Shown in pieces: positions 52,299-61,699 of a DNA stretch of 64,000 bases. Origin of the DNA: ZC4RG20 sp963782445 (GTDB lineage Bacteria; Pseudomonadota; Gammaproteobacteria; Steroidobacterales; Rariloculaceae); the NCBI GenBank assembly GCA_963782445.1, contig CAWAJM010000001.1:1116001-1180000 (forward strand), given 5' to 3'. Positions within the stretch are counted from its first letter, which is position 1; every line of letters begins with the position of its first letter. The position numbers and the translations under genes were made by a program. The notes under the pieces were generated by a model, which was given only the letters and a program-made list of their open reading frames with translations, did not search any database and was not told where the DNA came from.

Positions 52299-52970
52299 TT
52301 GTCTGTACCTGCAAACATAGCCGCTCGCCCCCAGGGAAGTGCCGAAGCGCCCGCGCCGAAGCTCGGTGCCAAGCGGGAACGCACGCGCAAGAAGATTCTC
52401 GAAGCGACGTTCGAGCTGATTGGGAACGAAGAAGGCCTTGCCGTTCGGATCGAGGAGATTTGCGCGGCGGCCCGTATTTCCCGCGGTACCTTCTATAACT
52501 ACTTCACGAGTCTCCAGCAGCTGTTCGAGATCCTCGCGATCGAGCTCAGCCACGATCTGAACCTTGCGCTCGCATCGACGTTCGCCGGCGTCCAAAACCA
52601 CGCCGAGGGCGCCAACGCCGCCATTCAGCACTACCTCAACCATGCGCGGCGCGACCCGGCATGGGGCTGGGCGATGGTGCATTTGAGCGCGTTCGTGCCG
52701 AGCTTCGGTGCCGAATCGTGGGAGGCGTGCTACTTCGCCATCGAGAAAGGTATAGAGGCGGGGGAGTTCGACGTGCCGAACGCGGCGGTCGGTCGCGATC
52801 TGATGACGGGCACGGTGCTGGCTTCCGTGCGCAACATGCTCCGCTCCGGAAGCGGGGAACTACAGTCGCAAGTCATCGCGCGCCATGTGCTGCGCGCACT
52901 GGGCGTACCCGATACGCGCGCGAGGGAAATCGCCGACAGGCCGCTTCCGGACATCGTTCTGCCAAAGTAG
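52299..52970 (+). CDS. TetR family regulator of cluster B
   Basis: The 223-aa protein starts at TTG 52299, 7 nt after GAGGAG. The N-terminal helix-turn-helix is RERTRKKILEATFELIGNEEGLAVRIEEICAAARISRGTFYNYFTSLQQLFE. The C-terminal half is the variable ligand-binding domain. It is the last gene of the ankyrin-DUF1592-DUF1552 run, 32 bp after the DUF1552 stop, and should repress that run in response to a small molecule. The nested palindrome at 46843-46871 is the best candidate operator. Confidence 0.88.
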   Translation: MSVPANIAARPQGSAEAPAPKLGAKRERTRKKILEATFELIGNEEGLAVRIEEICAAARISRGTFYNYFTSLQQLFEILAIELSHDLNLALASTFAGVQNHAEGANAAIQHYLNHARRDPAWGWAMVHLSAFVPSFGAESWEACYFAIEKGIEAGEFDVPNAAVGRDLMTGTVLASVRNMLRSGSGELQSQVIARHVLRALGVPDTRAREIADRPLPDIVLPK

Positions 52971-53134
52971 ATTTCTAACACGGCTCTAATTTCAGGGCCT
53001 ATCCCGCCCTTGCGGGGCGCGGCGCCGGATAAGACAATCCGGCGGGCGAGACGCGCGCTCGGCGCTGCCGCCGGCCGCGATTCCTGCTAGTATCCCCTAC
53101 GGCGCCCGTACGCGTATCCGAGCGAGGCCACGAA

Positions 53135-55636
53135 ATGGCCGACGACGATATCCACTCGAGGTGGAGCCAGGCGCAAACGCAGGCTCAGAAAGGGGGCCGC
53201 GCCGCGGGCGGATCGCCCGGTCCGGCCGAGCGCAATGGCCCGAACGTCGCGGCGGCTGGCGTCCCCGGCGGAAGCTCGCAGCCAGAGGCCGAAGGCATGC
53301 GGCTCGCGTTGGCCGCCGCGCGCCTCGGTACCTGGTGGCGTCACGAACCGAGCGGTCACTCCGTCTGGTCGGCGGAGACATTTCTTCTTCTCGGTTACGA
53401 GCCGTTCTCGATCGAGCCGACGTACGAGGCTTTTCTGCAGCGCCTGCATCCGGCGGATCTGGCTGCGCAGCAGGACGAATTCGAACGGGCGGCGCGCGAG
53501 CGCCGCGACTACGAGACCGAGTATCGCGTCGTTTGGCCCAACGGCGAGCTTCATTGGCTGCAGGGGCGGGGCCGTTTCACCTACGATGAAGGGGGCAACG
53601 TCGAGCGCGTATTCGGCGTTCTCATCGACATAGACCGCCAGAAGCGAACGGAAGGGGCGCTGCGCGAAGCGCATGCGCGCCTCGGCACGCTTGCCGACCA
53701 GCTCACGTCATTGGCCGAGGCGACGCCGGGTACGCTGTTCACGTTCCGCCAGCCCTATGAGGGTAAGCCCGCTTATTTGTTCGTCGGCCCCCACTTACGG
53801 GAGACGCACGGGTTCTCGCCCGAGGACCTCGCCGCAGACCCCCTGCTGCTGCTGAAACATGCCCATCCGGACGATGTCGAGGAGTTCCTGCGGCAGACGG
53901 CCGAGGCCAGGCGCTCGCGATCCATGTGGCACACCCAGAGCCGCCACCTGCACCCGGAGAAAGGCGAGGTCTGGATCGAGATCTTCGCGAGCCCGGTCGC
54001 GGACCCGGAAGGGCTGACGTGGCACGGCATCGCGCTCGAGATCACGGCGCATAAGCGCATCGAAGCCGATTTGCGCGCCGCGCATTCGCGGGCGGAGGCG
54101 GCGGACCGGGCCAAGAGCGAGTTCCTCGCGAACATGAGTCACGAGATTAGAACACCGATGTCCGCGATTCTCGGCTATGCGGAGATTTTGAGCGGACGCT
54201 TGCAGGACGCGCAAGATCACCAGTACCTCGAGACGATGTACCGCAATGGCCGCTATCTGCTCGAGATCATCGACGACATCCTCGATCTGTCCCGCATCGA
54301 GGCGGGCAAGATCGAGCTGCACTACGACCTCGTGCGGCCGGATGAGCTCGTGCTCGAGGTGCAGGCGCTGCTGGGTCTGCGCGCTTCCGAGAAGGGCCTC
54401 GAGCTCGAGGTCGCATTCTCGGGCGCACTGCCGGAGAGCGTTCGAACCGATCGCACGCGTCTGCGGCAGATCCTCATCAACCTCGTCGAAAACGCAATCA
54501 AGTTCACGGAGCGCGGGCGTGTCCGCATCGTCGTTCAGCTGCTGCCCGACTACTCCGCGCTGCGCTTCGACGTAACCGACACGGGGATAGGCATCCGCGG
54601 TGAAGTGCTCGAGACACTGTTCAAGCCGTTCACGCAAGCCGATGCCTCACTAACGCGCCGCTTCGGGGGAAGCGGTCTGGGGCTCTCGATCTGCCGGGCC
54701 CTGAGCCGCAAGCTCGGCGGAGAAATTACGGTCGCCACGCGCGAGGGCGTCGGCAGTACGTTCTCGCTGACGCTTCCGACGGGCGATCTCGGCGGCGTCG
54801 AGATCGTCGAGCCGCAACTCGGACGCGGTCGGTCCTCCGTCCCGCCGCAGACGAAGCGCCATCCGCTCGGCTGCACGGTGCTCGTCGTCGACGATCATGC
54901 GGACATGCGCTTGCTCGCGAAGACGGTCCTCGAGGAGGCCGGCGCGGCGGTCGAACTGGCGGTCGACGGCGAGGATGCGCTCCGGGCCGTTGCGGCGAGC
55001 GTGTGGAGCGCAAAGCCGTTCGACGTCATTCTCTTGGACATTCAGATGCCGAGGCGCGACGGCTATTCGACGGCCGCCGAGCTGCGCCGCGACGGTTATG
55101 CCGGTGCGATCGTCGCCGTGACGGCGCACGCGCGCAAAGAGGACGAGCGGCGATGCCTGGCGGCCGGTTGCGACGAGTACGTCAGCAAGCCCCTGGGCCG
55201 CGAGCAACTCGTCGAGATCGTGGCCCGCTACACGCAGGGGCCCGTTCGGGCGGACGTCGGGACGAGCGGCGGGACGGAACGCGGTCCACGCGTTCTTGCC
55301 GTGGAGGATGACGAGGATGCGCTGATGCTGCTGGCGGAACTGCTCAAGGCCGCCGGCTGCAGCGTGCGTGTCGGTTCCGACGCCGCGACCGCCATGGCTG
55401 CGGTCAAAGGGGCGCCCGTGGACATCGCGATCCTCGACCTCGGTCTGCCCGATATGTCCGGCGCCGAGCTACGCGCGCGGCTCGGCGCGTTTGCCGAGTG
55501 TTCCAACACGCGCTTCATCTGTCTCTCGGGCCGCAACGAGCAAGACGTGGACTGGCGCGGCCTCGGCTTCGATCATTTCCTGTGCAAGCCGACGAGCTTG
55601 GAGGATTTGCTAGCGCTCGTGAGGTCCGGTCGGTGA
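53135..55636 (+). CDS. Hybrid sensor histidine kinase with two receiver domains
   Basis: The 833-aa protein has no membrane segment. It has two PAS domains (about residues 55-170 and 185-305), HisKA with H336 in ANMSHEIRTPMSAILGYAEI, an ATPase domain (NLVENAIKF, DTGIGI, GGSGLGLSICRAL), and two receiver domains with D635 (ILLDIQMP) and D768 (ILDLGLPD). It likely senses an internal signal through PAS and passes phosphate from H336 along the receivers to an unlinked partner. No separate response regulator is next to it. It stands alone between two regulators. Confidence 0.92.
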   Translation: MADDDIHSRWSQAQTQAQKGGRAAGGSPGPAERNGPNVAAAGVPGGSSQPEAEGMRLALAAARLGTWWRHEPSGHSVWSAETFLLLGYEPFSIEPTYEAFLQRLHPADLAAQQDEFERAARERRDYETEYRVVWPNGELHWLQGRGRFTYDEGGNVERVFGVLIDIDRQKRTEGALREAHARLGTLADQLTSLAEATPGTLFTFRQPYEGKPAYLFVGPHLRETHGFSPEDLAADPLLLLKHAHPDDVEEFLRQTAEARRSRSMWHTQSRHLHPEKGEVWIEIFASPVADPEGLTWHGIALEITAHKRIEADLRAAHSRAEAADRAKSEFLANMSHEIRTPMSAILGYAEILSGRLQDAQDHQYLETMYRNGRYLLEIIDDILDLSRIEAGKIELHYDLVRPDELVLEVQALLGLRASEKGLELEVAFSGALPESVRTDRTRLRQILINLVENAIKFTERGRVRIVVQLLPDYSALRFDVTDTGIGIRGEVLETLFKPFTQADASLTRRFGGSGLGLSICRALSRKLGGEITVATREGVGSTFSLTLPTGDLGGVEIVEPQLGRGRSSVPPQTKRHPLGCTVLVVDDHADMRLLAKTVLEEAGAAVELAVDGEDALRAVAASVWSAKPFDVILLDIQMPRRDGYSTAAELRRDGYAGAIVAVTAHARKEDERRCLAAGCDEYVSKPLGREQLVEIVARYTQGPVRADVGTSGGTERGPRVLAVEDDEDALMLLAELLKAAGCSVRVGSDAATAMAAVKGAPVDIAILDLGLPDMSGAELRARLGAFAECSNTRFICLSGRNEQDVDWRGLGFDHFLCKPTSLEDLLALVRSGR

Positions 55637-55653
55637 CCGCGCCCGATGAGCCC

Positions 55654-56274
55654 TCAAGGCGCCAGCAGCCTGCGGAACAGATCGATGTGCAGCCCCGCCA
55701 TGGCGAGCCGCTGCTCCGCGCCGAGCTCGTCCCAATGCGCGACGACCCAGCGGTCGAGCGCCTCCCCGAGTCCCAGCGCGCCGTCGACGAGCAGCGAGCT
55801 CGGTAAGTCCGTCCTCACGACGCCGAGCGCCTGGCCGCGCGCGACGACGAGACCGATCCAGCGCCGCGCGGCCTCGAACGTGCGTCCGGTCGCGCCGCCT
55901 TGTCTCGCGTCGCCGCGCAGCCGGTAGAACATGCGGCCGAGCTTGACGTACCAGGCATCGCGGTTCACGACGACGATCGCGCGCCGGTAGAGCGCCTCGA
56001 GCTCGGGCCAGAAGGTCTGCGCCGTGAGCTGGTCCGGGTCGAACCCGCCGATCTCCCTGAACAGAAAGCTCAGCGAGCGCTCGAGGAGCGTCGTAAATAG
56101 ATCCGCTTTGTCCTCGAAGTAATAGTAGAGCGAGCTTTTGCTCATGCCCGAGCGCTCGAGAATGCGGTTCAGCGATGCCGCGTCGTAGCCCTTGGCGCCG
56201 AACTCCTCGGCCGCGCTGTCGAACAGGCGCTGTTGGCGCTCGGGGTCGAGATTTTCAAAGCGGCGGCGGCTCAT
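55654..56274 (-). CDS. TetR family regulator, divergent from the envelope-transport operon
   Basis: The 206-aa protein begins MSRRRFENLDPERQQRLFDSAAEEFGAKGYDAASLNRILERSGMSKSSLYYYFEDKADLF in order, a clear TetR DNA-binding domain. The rest is a helical ligand domain. ATG 56274 is chosen because upstream codons have no homology and overlap the divergent gene's promoter. It sits 79 bp from the divergent LolA-like gene, so it most likely controls that operon and itself from the shared gap. Confidence 0.88.
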   Translation of the reverse strand: MSRRRFENLDPERQQRLFDSAAEEFGAKGYDAASLNRILERSGMSKSSLYYYFEDKADLFTTLLERSLSFLFREIGGFDPDQLTAQTFWPELEALYRRAIVVVNRDAWYVKLGRMFYRLRGDARQGGATGRTFEAARRWIGLVVARGQALGVVRTDLPSSLLVDGALGLGEALDRWVVAHWDELGAEQRLAMAGLHIDLFRRLLAP

Positions 56275-56353
56275 CCGCTTGACCTTACCAGCGACAAGCT
56301 GTACAAACCAGTGGTCTGGACCGGCTGGTCCAAAGACGGAGTCTGCGCGCATC

Positions 56354-57133
56354 GTGAAACGGACGACTCGGCCCCGCTTCCTGCCGCAAACCGCTTGGCT
56401 GTGCGCGGTAGGGCTGCTCGCGACGGCACCTGCCATCGGCCGGGCCGCCGACGCTACGGCGCTGCTGCGCGCCGCCTTCGACAACTGGCGGGCCGACAGC
56501 TCGGAGACTTCGGTGACGATGACGATTCACCGGCCGGCCTCTGAGCGGCACCTCGGCATGAAGGCCTTTACGCAGGGCCGCGACAAGGCGCTCGTGCGGT
56601 TCACGGCACCGGCCAAGGTGGCGGGCAACGCGACGCTCAAGCTCGGCGTGCGCATGTGGATCTACAACCCGAAGCTCAATCAGGTCATCAAGCTGCCGGC
56701 GTCCCTGCAGTCGCAGTCCTGGATGGGCTCGGACTTCTCGTACAACGATCTCGCCAAGGCCGAGGACATACTTACCGACTACACGCACAAGCTCGTCGGC
56801 AGCACCGAGGCCGAGGGCCACACCGTTTACGTTATCGACGCCGTGCCGAAACCCGGGGCGCCCGTGATCTGGGGCAAGCAACAAGTCAAGGTCCGCGACG
56901 ACGCCGTCCTGCTCGAGGAGACATTCTTCGATCAGGATCTTAAGGCCGTGCGCAGAATGACGACGGAGAAAGTCGCACGGCTCGGCGGCCGCGAGTATCC
57001 GGTGGTGCTGAAAATGCAGCCGCTCGACAAACCGGGGCAGTGGACCCGCGTCGAGACGACGGCGGGCCGGTTCAATATCGAGCTGCCCGACTATCTGTTT
57101 ACCCGCTCGAACCTCGAGAACCCGCGGGACTGA
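56354..57133 (+). CDS. LolA-like outer-membrane lipoprotein-sorting protein
   Basis: The 259-aa protein starts at GTG 56354 and has a signal peptide (AVGLLATAPAIGRAAD). The mature part follows the LolA-like fold: ALLRAAFDNWRADSSETSVTMTIHRP, then VRMWIYNPKLNQVIKLPASL, then SWMGSDFSYNDLAKAEDILTDY. These proteins carry lipids or lipoproteins across the periplasm. It leads an operon with two FtsX-like permeases, an ATPase and an outer-membrane barrel, so all parts of a trans-envelope route are present. The cargo is unknown. Confidence 0.86.
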   Translation: MKRTTRPRFLPQTAWLCAVGLLATAPAIGRAADATALLRAAFDNWRADSSETSVTMTIHRPASERHLGMKAFTQGRDKALVRFTAPAKVAGNATLKLGVRMWIYNPKLNQVIKLPASLQSQSWMGSDFSYNDLAKAEDILTDYTHKLVGSTEAEGHTVYVIDAVPKPGAPVIWGKQQVKVRDDAVLLEETFFDQDLKAVRRMTTEKVARLGGREYPVVLKMQPLDKPGQWTRVETTAGRFNIELPDYLFTRSNLENPRD

Positions 57134-57139
57134 AGGCGC

Positions 57140-58360
57140 ATGCTCGTCGCGTTGGCATGGCGGAACCTTTGGCGCCAGCCGCTTCGGACCGGCCTGAGCC
57201 TCACGAGCATCGCTTTCGCAGCGGCGCTGCTCGTCTTCATGCTCTCGTTCCAGCTCGGCGTCTATGCCGATATGAAGGCCAACGCGCTGCGGATCTTCGA
57301 CGGCTTCGCGCAGATCCAGCCGCCGGGCTACGCGAACGATCCCGACGTGCGCAAGCTCATCGAGGAACCCGCGGCGCTCGCCGCCGAGGCGAGGGCGCTC
57401 CCAGGCGTCACGGCCGCCACGCCGCGTGCGGCCGCCTACGTGATCCTGGCCAACGGCGAGCGCAGCTACGGCGCGGCCGTCGAGGGCGTCGACCCGCGCA
57501 CGGAGCCGCAAGTCTCGACGCTTGCAGCGACGGTCAAAGCGGGGCGCTATCTTGCGCCGAACGACACGGACGCCGTCGTCCTAGGGGACGCGCTCGCACG
57601 CAATCTCCATCTCGGCGTCGGCGATCGCGTGACGCTGCTCGGTTCGGCCGTGGACGGCACCATCGCGGCCGACAGTCTCGAGGTCGTCGGCGTCTTTCGA
57701 ACCGGTATGGGCGATCTGGATCGGCGCATTGCAGAAATGCCGCTGCATCGCTTCCAGGCCGCGTTCGCGATGGGCGACGCGGCCAATGTCATTGCGCTGG
57801 CCGGCCCGAGCCTCGCGGCCGTGGACGGCGCCCTGCCGTCGCTGCGGCGGCTCGCCGCGCACAAGCGGCTCGTCGTCGAGGACTGGGGTGCGCTGCAGCC
57901 GGGCCTCAAGCAGGCGATCGCGCTCGATTTCTCCACCTCGATGCTCTGGTATGTGAGCCTCGTCGTCGTCGTGGTTTTCATCATTCTCAACACGCTGCTC
58001 ATGTCGGTCCTCGAACGCACCCGCGAGTTCGGCATGCTGCTTGCGATCGGCATGCGCGCCGATCTCACGGGCAGGATGCTCTGGCTCGAGCTCATATTCG
58101 TGGCCGCGCTCGGCAATCTCATCGGCATCGCGATCGGGGGCGGCGCGGCGCTGTGGCTCCAATCGCGGGGCATCGCGTTCGCGAGCGTGGAGGGACTGTT
58201 CGCGCAGTGGGGGCTGCCCGGCTTGCTGCATCCTAGCGTCGGGGCCGTGAGCCTGCTCGCAGGGCCCGCCGCGATCGTCCTTGCCGTCGCGCTCGCGGGC
58301 GTCGTCCCCTACCTGCGCATCCGCCGCCTCGAGCCCGTGGCCGCCATGGGTGCCGCCTGA
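57140..58360 (+). CDS. ABC transporter permease, FtsX/LolCE type (first)
   Basis: The 406-aa protein has one membrane helix at the N-terminus (LALAWRNLWRQPLRTGLSLTSIAFAAALLVF-like start), a large periplasmic domain and three helices at the C-terminus (VSLVVVVVFIILNTLLMSVLERTREFGMLLAIGMR). This is the MacB/LolC/LolE permease form, which transmits ATP-driven movement to a periplasmic domain instead of moving cargo through a channel. It starts 6 bp after the LolA-like gene. The second permease begins on its last base. Confidence 0.88.
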   Translation: MLVALAWRNLWRQPLRTGLSLTSIAFAAALLVFMLSFQLGVYADMKANALRIFDGFAQIQPPGYANDPDVRKLIEEPAALAAEARALPGVTAATPRAAAYVILANGERSYGAAVEGVDPRTEPQVSTLAATVKAGRYLAPNDTDAVVLGDALARNLHLGVGDRVTLLGSAVDGTIAADSLEVVGVFRTGMGDLDRRIAEMPLHRFQAAFAMGDAANVIALAGPSLAAVDGALPSLRRLAAHKRLVVEDWGALQPGLKQAIALDFSTSMLWYVSLVVVVVFIILNTLLMSVLERTREFGMLLAIGMRADLTGRMLWLELIFVAALGNLIGIAIGGGAALWLQSRGIAFASVEGLFAQWGLPGLLHPSVGAVSLLAGPAAIVLAVALAGVVPYLRIRRLEPVAAMGAA

Positions 58361-59586
58361 TGGAGTCGCTCGCGCTGCTCGTGCCGCTCGCCTGGCGCAA
58401 TCTGTGGCGCAATCCGCGGCGCACGGTCATCACGCTCGTGGTCGTCGGCGCGGGGCTGTATTCGATCCTGTGCCTGGCGGCGTTGCTCGAAGCCTGGGCC
58501 GTCTCGAGCCGCGATACGGCCCTGAGCCTCATGACGGGCAGCGGCCAGATCCACGCGCGCGGGTATCGCGAAGATCCGACCGTGGCGCGGCGCATGCCGG
58601 CACCGGACGCCCGGCTCGAGCGCGCGCTGGCGCAACCGAGCATTTCAGTCTGGACCGCGCGCGTGCGCGTGCCGGCCGTTGTGCAAAGCGAGTATGAGAC
58701 GCTGCCGCTGACGCTCGTCGGCGCCGAGCCGCCGCGCGAACGGCGAATCTCCGTGATCCCGCGCCGGATCGCTGCGGGCAGGTACCTCGACGGCATGGGC
58801 GACGGCGGCATCGTGCTGGGGCGGCATCTGGCCGCGCGACTCAAGACGCGCGTCGGCAAGCGCGTCGTCGTCATGGCGCAGGCCGCCGACGGCACGCTGG
58901 CCGAGCAGAGCTACAAAGTCGTCGGCCTTTTCGGGGGCAACCGGGACGCCGAGGACGAGTTCGGGTTCACGGGCTTGCGGACGGCGCAAAGCATGCTCGG
59001 CATCGGCACTGCAATTTCCGAGATCGCTTTCGACGTGCCCGACGAGACGCGGCTGCCGGCGGTCGTCGCCGCGCTGCGGCAGGCGGCCCCGGGTCTCGAC
59101 GTGCAGCCTTGGACGGTGCTCGAGCCGCTGGCCGCCGCGATGCAGGGATTCATGAACGCCTTCGTCTACATCTGGCTCTGGGTCATGTTCGTGCTCATGG
59201 CCATCGGCATCGTCAATACGCAGCTCATGGCGGTGTTCGAGCGCATGCGCGAGTTCGGTCTACTCGAGGCGATCGGCATGCGGCCGCGGCTCATCCTCGG
59301 CCAGGTGCTGTTCGAATCGGTCATGCTCGTCGGCGTCGGCGTGGCGATCGGTCTCGGGGCCGCCGCCGCGACGATCGCGGCGCTGCATGGTGGCATCGAC
59401 CTCGGTTTCCTCGCGCGCGGGGCCGAGTTCTTCGGCGCGGGTCACGTCTTGTATCCTCGGCTCGCGCCGGCCGAGCTCGTGGGCGTTTCGGCGTTGATCT
59501 GGGTACTCGGGACGCTCGTCGCGCTGTGGCCCGCGCGCAAGGCCGCGCGCTCGGATCCGGCGGAGGCGATGACGCATGTCAGCTGA
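58360..59586 (+). CDS. ABC transporter permease, FtsX/LolCE type (second)
   Basis: The 408-aa protein is built like its neighbour: one N-terminal helix after PLAWRNLWRNPRRTVITLVVV, a periplasmic domain, and three C-terminal helices (MFVLMAIGIVNTQLMAVFERMREFGLLEAIGMRPRLIL). The two permeases probably form a heterodimer, as LolC and LolE do. Its ATG shares a base with the preceding stop, and the ATPase gene overlaps its end by 11 bp. Confidence 0.88.
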   Translation: MESLALLVPLAWRNLWRNPRRTVITLVVVGAGLYSILCLAALLEAWAVSSRDTALSLMTGSGQIHARGYREDPTVARRMPAPDARLERALAQPSISVWTARVRVPAVVQSEYETLPLTLVGAEPPRERRISVIPRRIAAGRYLDGMGDGGIVLGRHLAARLKTRVGKRVVVMAQAADGTLAEQSYKVVGLFGGNRDAEDEFGFTGLRTAQSMLGIGTAISEIAFDVPDETRLPAVVAALRQAAPGLDVQPWTVLEPLAAAMQGFMNAFVYIWLWVMFVLMAIGIVNTQLMAVFERMREFGLLEAIGMRPRLILGQVLFESVMLVGVGVAIGLGAAAATIAALHGGIDLGFLARGAEFFGAGHVLYPRLAPAELVGVSALIWVLGTLVALWPARKAARSDPAEAMTHVS

Positions 59587-60349
59587 ACACGAGCACGTAC
59601 GCGCACCGGAAGGCACGCGGGGCGGCGGCGCGATCGGCGCCGCCCCGCGGCCGATCGTCTCGTGTCGAGGTCTCGAGAAGCGCTACGCAGTCGGCAAGAT
59701 CGAGGTCCCCGCGCTCAACGGCGTCGACCTCGAGATCGCCACGGGCGACTTTGCGACTCTCGCCGGCCCGTCGGGCTCGGGCAAGACGACGCTGCTCAAC
59801 ATGATCGGCGGCCTCGACCGGCCGAGCGTCGGTACGGTCGTCGTCGACGGCGAGGCCCTCGGCGGGCTCGACAAGAATCGGCTCACGGAGCTGCGCCTGC
59901 ACAAGATCGGCTTCGTGTTCCAGGCCTATAACCTCGTGCCCGTGCTTTCGGCCGCCGAAAACATCGAGCTCGTGCTGCGTCTGCTCGGGGTCGGTGCCGA
60001 CGAACGCCGGCGCCGCGCCGTCGCGGCGCTCGCCGAGGTCGGCCTCGAGGGCCTCGAGGACAGGCGGCCGGCTTATCTTTCGGGCGGTCAGCAGCAACGC
60101 GTCGCCGTCGCGCGCGCTCTCGTGACACGGCCGGCGATCGTGCTGGCCGACGAGCCGACGGCCAACCTCGACTCGAAAACGGCCGAGGATCTCGTGGCGC
60201 TCATGGCGCGCCTCAACGCGTCGCTGGGCCTGACGTTCCTGATCGGCACGCACGATGCGCGCGTGATCGCCCACAGCCGGCGGCGCATCGAGATGACGGA
60301 CGGCCGCATCACGCGCGACGAGCGCGCCGGCCCCGATGGCGTTTCCTAA
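59576..60349 (+). CDS. ABC transporter ATP-binding protein, LolD/MacB type
   Basis: The 257-aa ATPase has Walker A GPSGSGKTT (residues 64-72), Q-loop FQAYNLVPVLSAAENIEL, signature LSGGQQQRVAVARAL, Walker B IVLADEPTANLDS and the switch histidine in GTHDARVI. The AENIEL segment is typical of the LolD/MacB branch. An N-terminal extension of about 25 residues is unusual. It powers the two FtsX-type permeases and overlaps genes on both sides. Confidence 0.92.
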   Translation: MSAEHEHVRAPEGTRGGGAIGAAPRPIVSCRGLEKRYAVGKIEVPALNGVDLEIATGDFATLAGPSGSGKTTLLNMIGGLDRPSVGTVVVDGEALGGLDKNRLTELRLHKIGFVFQAYNLVPVLSAAENIELVLRLLGVGADERRRRAVAALAEVGLEGLEDRRPAYLSGGQQQRVAVARALVTRPAIVLADEPTANLDSKTAEDLVALMARLNASLGLTFLIGTHDARVIAHSRRRIEMTDGRITRDERAGPDGVS

Positions 60350-61583
60350 ATACCGCTACTTGTTGCCGATCGGCGCGGCGCTGTGGCTGGCGGCCGCGCC
60401 CGCGGGCGCGGCCGGCCTGCACGGCCGGTTGATGCTCACGGATCTCGCGGCGTACTCGGCCGCCGACAGCCTCGCGGCGAGTCTGGGCCGGCGCACCTAC
60501 AACGACGTTTTGGGCGATGCGCGCTTGACTTGGGCGCCGAGGTGGGACGACTGGGATCTGACGCTGGCCTACGAGGCCGCGGGGGAGACAGGGCCCGGCG
60601 TGGCGGTTGCGAGAGGCGAGTTCGCAGTGCTTCCGGCCGCGCCGCCGGCGACGCTGTTCGACCTCACCGACGTGCCGATCAGACGCGCCCGCGCCGTCGT
60701 CACACAGAGGATCGACCGGCTGGCGATCGGTCACAGTTCCGCGCACCTCGTCGTGCGCGTCGGCCGCCAGGCACTGACCTGGGGCGCCGGCACGGTCTTT
60801 CATCCCATGGACCTCGTCGATCCTTTCGCCCCCGAGGCCATCGATACCGAATACAAGCCCGGCGTCGATATGGTCTACGTGCAGCGGCTCTTCGACGACG
60901 GGTCGGATCTGCAGCTCATCGCCGTGCCCCGCGGTGCGCAAAGCGGCGGCCCGGTGCGGCGCGATGCGAGCACGTTTGCGGTGCACTATCGCCGCAGCTT
61001 CGCTTCGCTCGGCATGACCTGGATGCTCGCGCGGGACCGCGGCGACTGGACGGCGGCGTTCGCGGTCAGCGGACCGCTCGGCGGCGCGGCGTGGAATGTC
61101 GAGATCGTACCGACGGCCGAGCCGCAGGGTCGGACGGCGGTCTCGGCACTGGCGAACTTGAGCACGGCCGTGACGCTGAGCGGCCGCAATGCCTTGGTAT
61201 TCGGCGAGTACTACCGCAACGGCTTCGGTGCGAACCGGACAGGCACGGCCTTCGCGAGCCTGCCTGCGGATCTTCTCGCTCGCCTGGCGCGCGGACAGCT
61301 GTACAACGTTTCCCGCGACTATGCGGCGGCAGGCCTCCGGCTCGAGTGGACGGCGTTGCTGACGCTTTCGCCGAGCGTCATTGTCAATGTCGACGATCGC
61401 AGCTTCTATGCTGCATTCCAGGCGACCCGCTCGCTGAGCGACAACGCGGACCTCCTGGCTGGCGCGCAGGTGCCATTCGGCGGCGCCCAAACCGAGTACG
61501 GCGGCTTGCCTGTGCAGGGAGCCGGTTCTCCCTACGTCGCGCCCGCTGCGATCGTCTATTTGCAGTTTCGCCGGCATTTTTGA
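60336..61583 (+). CDS. Outer-membrane beta-barrel protein of the transport operon
   Basis: The 415-aa protein has a signal peptide (ALWLAAAPAGAAG) and alternating strands through to a C-terminal FRRHF, the usual barrel end. The stretch VGRQALTWGAGTVFHPMDLVDPFAPEAIDTEYKPG resembles DUF1302-like porins. It begins inside the last codons of the ATPase gene. With the LolA-like protein and the ABC parts it makes a complete inner-to-outer-membrane path. It may be the exit or the acceptor of the cargo. The exact family is not certain. Confidence 0.78.
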   Translation: MAFPKYRYLLPIGAALWLAAAPAGAAGLHGRLMLTDLAAYSAADSLAASLGRRTYNDVLGDARLTWAPRWDDWDLTLAYEAAGETGPGVAVARGEFAVLPAAPPATLFDLTDVPIRRARAVVTQRIDRLAIGHSSAHLVVRVGRQALTWGAGTVFHPMDLVDPFAPEAIDTEYKPGVDMVYVQRLFDDGSDLQLIAVPRGAQSGGPVRRDASTFAVHYRRSFASLGMTWMLARDRGDWTAAFAVSGPLGGAAWNVEIVPTAEPQGRTAVSALANLSTAVTLSGRNALVFGEYYRNGFGANRTGTAFASLPADLLARLARGQLYNVSRDYAAAGLRLEWTALLTLSPSVIVNVDDRSFYAAFQATRSLSDNADLLAGAQVPFGGAQTEYGGLPVQGAGSPYVAPAAIVYLQFRRHF

Positions 61584-61699
61584 GCAGGAGGGCGCCACGC
61601 CGCGTCCAGCGTGGACGGCAGCGCGTGGCACGCAGCTTGCTGCCTTCTTGCAGGCCGAATCCTTCACGGCCCCGCCACCGCTTATGAAGGAGAAGCGCA

